From NCBI GenBank assembly GCA_001805005.1, contig MHDO01000099.1, positions 1 to 20,991 of the forward strand: a stretch of 20,991 nucleotides of DNA, read 5' to 3'. Below are positions 20,348-20,991 of the stretch, piece after piece. The notes beneath the pieces were generated by a model. The model was not told the origin of the DNA and did no database searches. It was given only the letters and a program-made list of their open reading frames with translations. Made by a program: the position numbers and the translations under genes. Origin of the DNA: Nitrospinae bacterium RIFCSPLOWO2_12_39_16 (GTDB lineage: Bacteria > Nitrospinota > Nitrospinia > UBA9942). The first letter of the stretch is position 1, and every line of letters begins with the position of its first letter.

Positions 20348-20672
20348 AAACACCACCTCCCTTAAAGTAACGACCTATGTATGGGAAATATACTGTAAGC
20401 AATACAGGCAATTTTTCTTCATACTCATAGACAGCTCTGACTAAATGATTGCCATATCTTCTGTGAGCAATATATCTATCCCTATGACCAATTATTACTT
20501 CCTCCGGCATAAGAAGAGTCTCAGCTACCATTTCTTCTCTGATATTCCATTTCCTGATTCTTTCAATAGCATGGGCAAGGAAAAGAATTCTTACATTTTT
20601 ATCTTGAATTCTTATTGTATAAATCTCACCCTTACTGTGAGTTTGTTTATCTATAATTTTAATTATTATCAA
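20319..20672 (-). CDS. DUF4258 protein, likely RelE-like toxin
   Basis: About 117 residues with the DUF4258 core: FLAHAIERIRKWNIREEMVA (about 31-50), LLMPEEVIIGHRDRYIAHRRYG and LLTVYFPYIGRYFKGG. DUF4258 has a small RelE-like fold with basic residues and is predicted to be the toxin of DUF4258/DUF2283 pairs. No ATG exists before the core. The only usual start codon is a TTG at 20670-20672 with AAAGGGG almost touching it, so the start is uncertain and a rare start codon slightly downstream is possible. The first 20 codons lie in the segment duplicated at 17281-17338. A TATAAT-like box (minus strand, GATATAATAA, about 20684-20693) just upstream may be the -10 of its promoter. Confidence 0.75.
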   Translation of the reverse strand: MIIIKIIDKQTHSKGEIYTIRIQDKNVRILFLAHAIERIRKWNIREEMVAETLLMPEEVIIGHRDRYIAHRRYGNHLVRAVYEYEEKLPVLLTVYFPYIGRYFKGGGVYEDKIFKGS

Positions 20673-20807
20673 TCCCCTTTGATTTATTATATCACTCTGC
20701 TTGCTTTTCCTCCTGCTATGTTATCTGCCACTGCGAGCAGTCTTCCAAAAGTCATATTTCAAGACTACCTTTTTTCTTCCGCAGCAAAAGAATACAATGC
20801 TAAAATA
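20615..20807. repeat. Upstream part of the duplicated segment (parent copy)
   Basis: About nine in ten bases match 17281-17473. On the minus strand it contains a broken version of the restriction-gene tail (ILALYSFAAEEKR, then stop), followed by a short open stretch MTFGRLLAVADNIAGGKASR and the DUF4258 start. None of these is a gene I can name. The remaining parent half is 20268-20348. Confidence 0.9.
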
Positions 20808-20896
20808 ATTGCGTAACAATTTAGGTATGTAACATCAAATCCTCTTTAGATGAGTCAGGCTCAGCCCCTGGTTTAATGTTGAACACCTCTTGAACA

Positions 20897-20991
20897 TGAT
20901 CTTCCCCCGATTTAACGGACACAAAGTTAAGTTAGGCTACCATAGTCTCCAGCTCAAATGATACCGGAGATTTATATCCCAGGGCTGAATG
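20897..20991 (-). mobile_element. Right end of an IS3-family insertion sequence
   Basis: TGATCTTCCCCCGATTTAAC (from 20897), followed by GGACAC, has the look of an IS3/IS150-type terminal inverted repeat, starting with TG and rich in CCCCCGATTT. The transposase stop lies 35 bases inside. The other end and the target duplication are beyond the window. Confidence 0.65.
20932..20991 (-). CDS. IS3-family transposase OrfB, last 19 residues
   Basis: HSALGYKSPVSFELETMVA then TAA. This is the end of the DDE integrase domain of IS3-family OrfB proteins, whose usual close is HSALGYLSPVEYE. The rest lies past the right edge, so whether the element is intact cannot be told. Confidence 0.85.
   Translation of the reverse strand, partial: HSALGYKSPVSFELETMVA

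Noticed and set aside
20821..20894. Minus-strand tail VQEVFNIKPGAEPDSSKEDL ending in a stop next to the IS end
   Set aside because: It could be the 3' end of a gene cut by the IS, but it is only about 24 residues and no family is recognised, so it was not annotated.

Overview
The window looks like a piece of an AT-rich bacterial chromosome, probably an uncultured anaerobe of the Nitrospirota / Desulfobacterota type. The hints are a double-headed 2-hydroxyacyl-CoA dehydratase activase of about 1,435 residues, a YfhL-type ferredoxin, a DUF116 protein, and the ilvC-psd-pssA-leuA gene order. Taxonomy is an inference from gene content only. No rRNA, tRNA or CRISPR array was seen.

Positions 1-14043 are housekeeping DNA, almost all on the minus strand. 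From right to left in the direction of transcription: a small membrane protein; ilvC, psd, pssA, leuA, accD (branched-chain amino acid, phosphatidylethanolamine and fatty-acid synthesis); one plus-strand gene, a YciO/TsaC-type protein; then the giant activase, a ferredoxin, DUF116, an Nfu-type Fe-S scaffold, yajC, an HD-domain hydrolase and the 5' end of secD. Nearly every gap in this part holds an imperfect palindrome built from short, near-tandem words. The word differs from gap to gap, and several gene 3' ends (leuA, accD, pssA) are written in these words.

Positions 14044-20991 are an accessory and decaying region. It has a broken winged-helix-like gene with a small partner, a HigBA-like and a VapBC-like toxin-antitoxin pair, a methyltransferase carrying an in-frame palindromic repeat, and a truncated restriction-endonuclease-like gene. 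Next come two GC-richer lipoprotein genes (one with an HEGGH zincin motif), a C-terminal fragment of an integron integrase, a 19-codon miaA stub, an intact DUF4258/DUF2283 pair with a decayed second copy 3 kb away, and the 3' end of an IS3-family transposase.

The most interesting reading is that about 17.4-20.05 kb is a ruined chromosomal integron. The intI remnant points right. The cassette-like genes lie to its left on the opposite strand, as expected for an array leaving attI. A GC-rich attC-like hairpin sits between the second lipoprotein gene and the restriction-like gene. This is supported by topology and by the IntI-type C-terminus; the attC core boxes are degenerate, so it remains a hypothesis.
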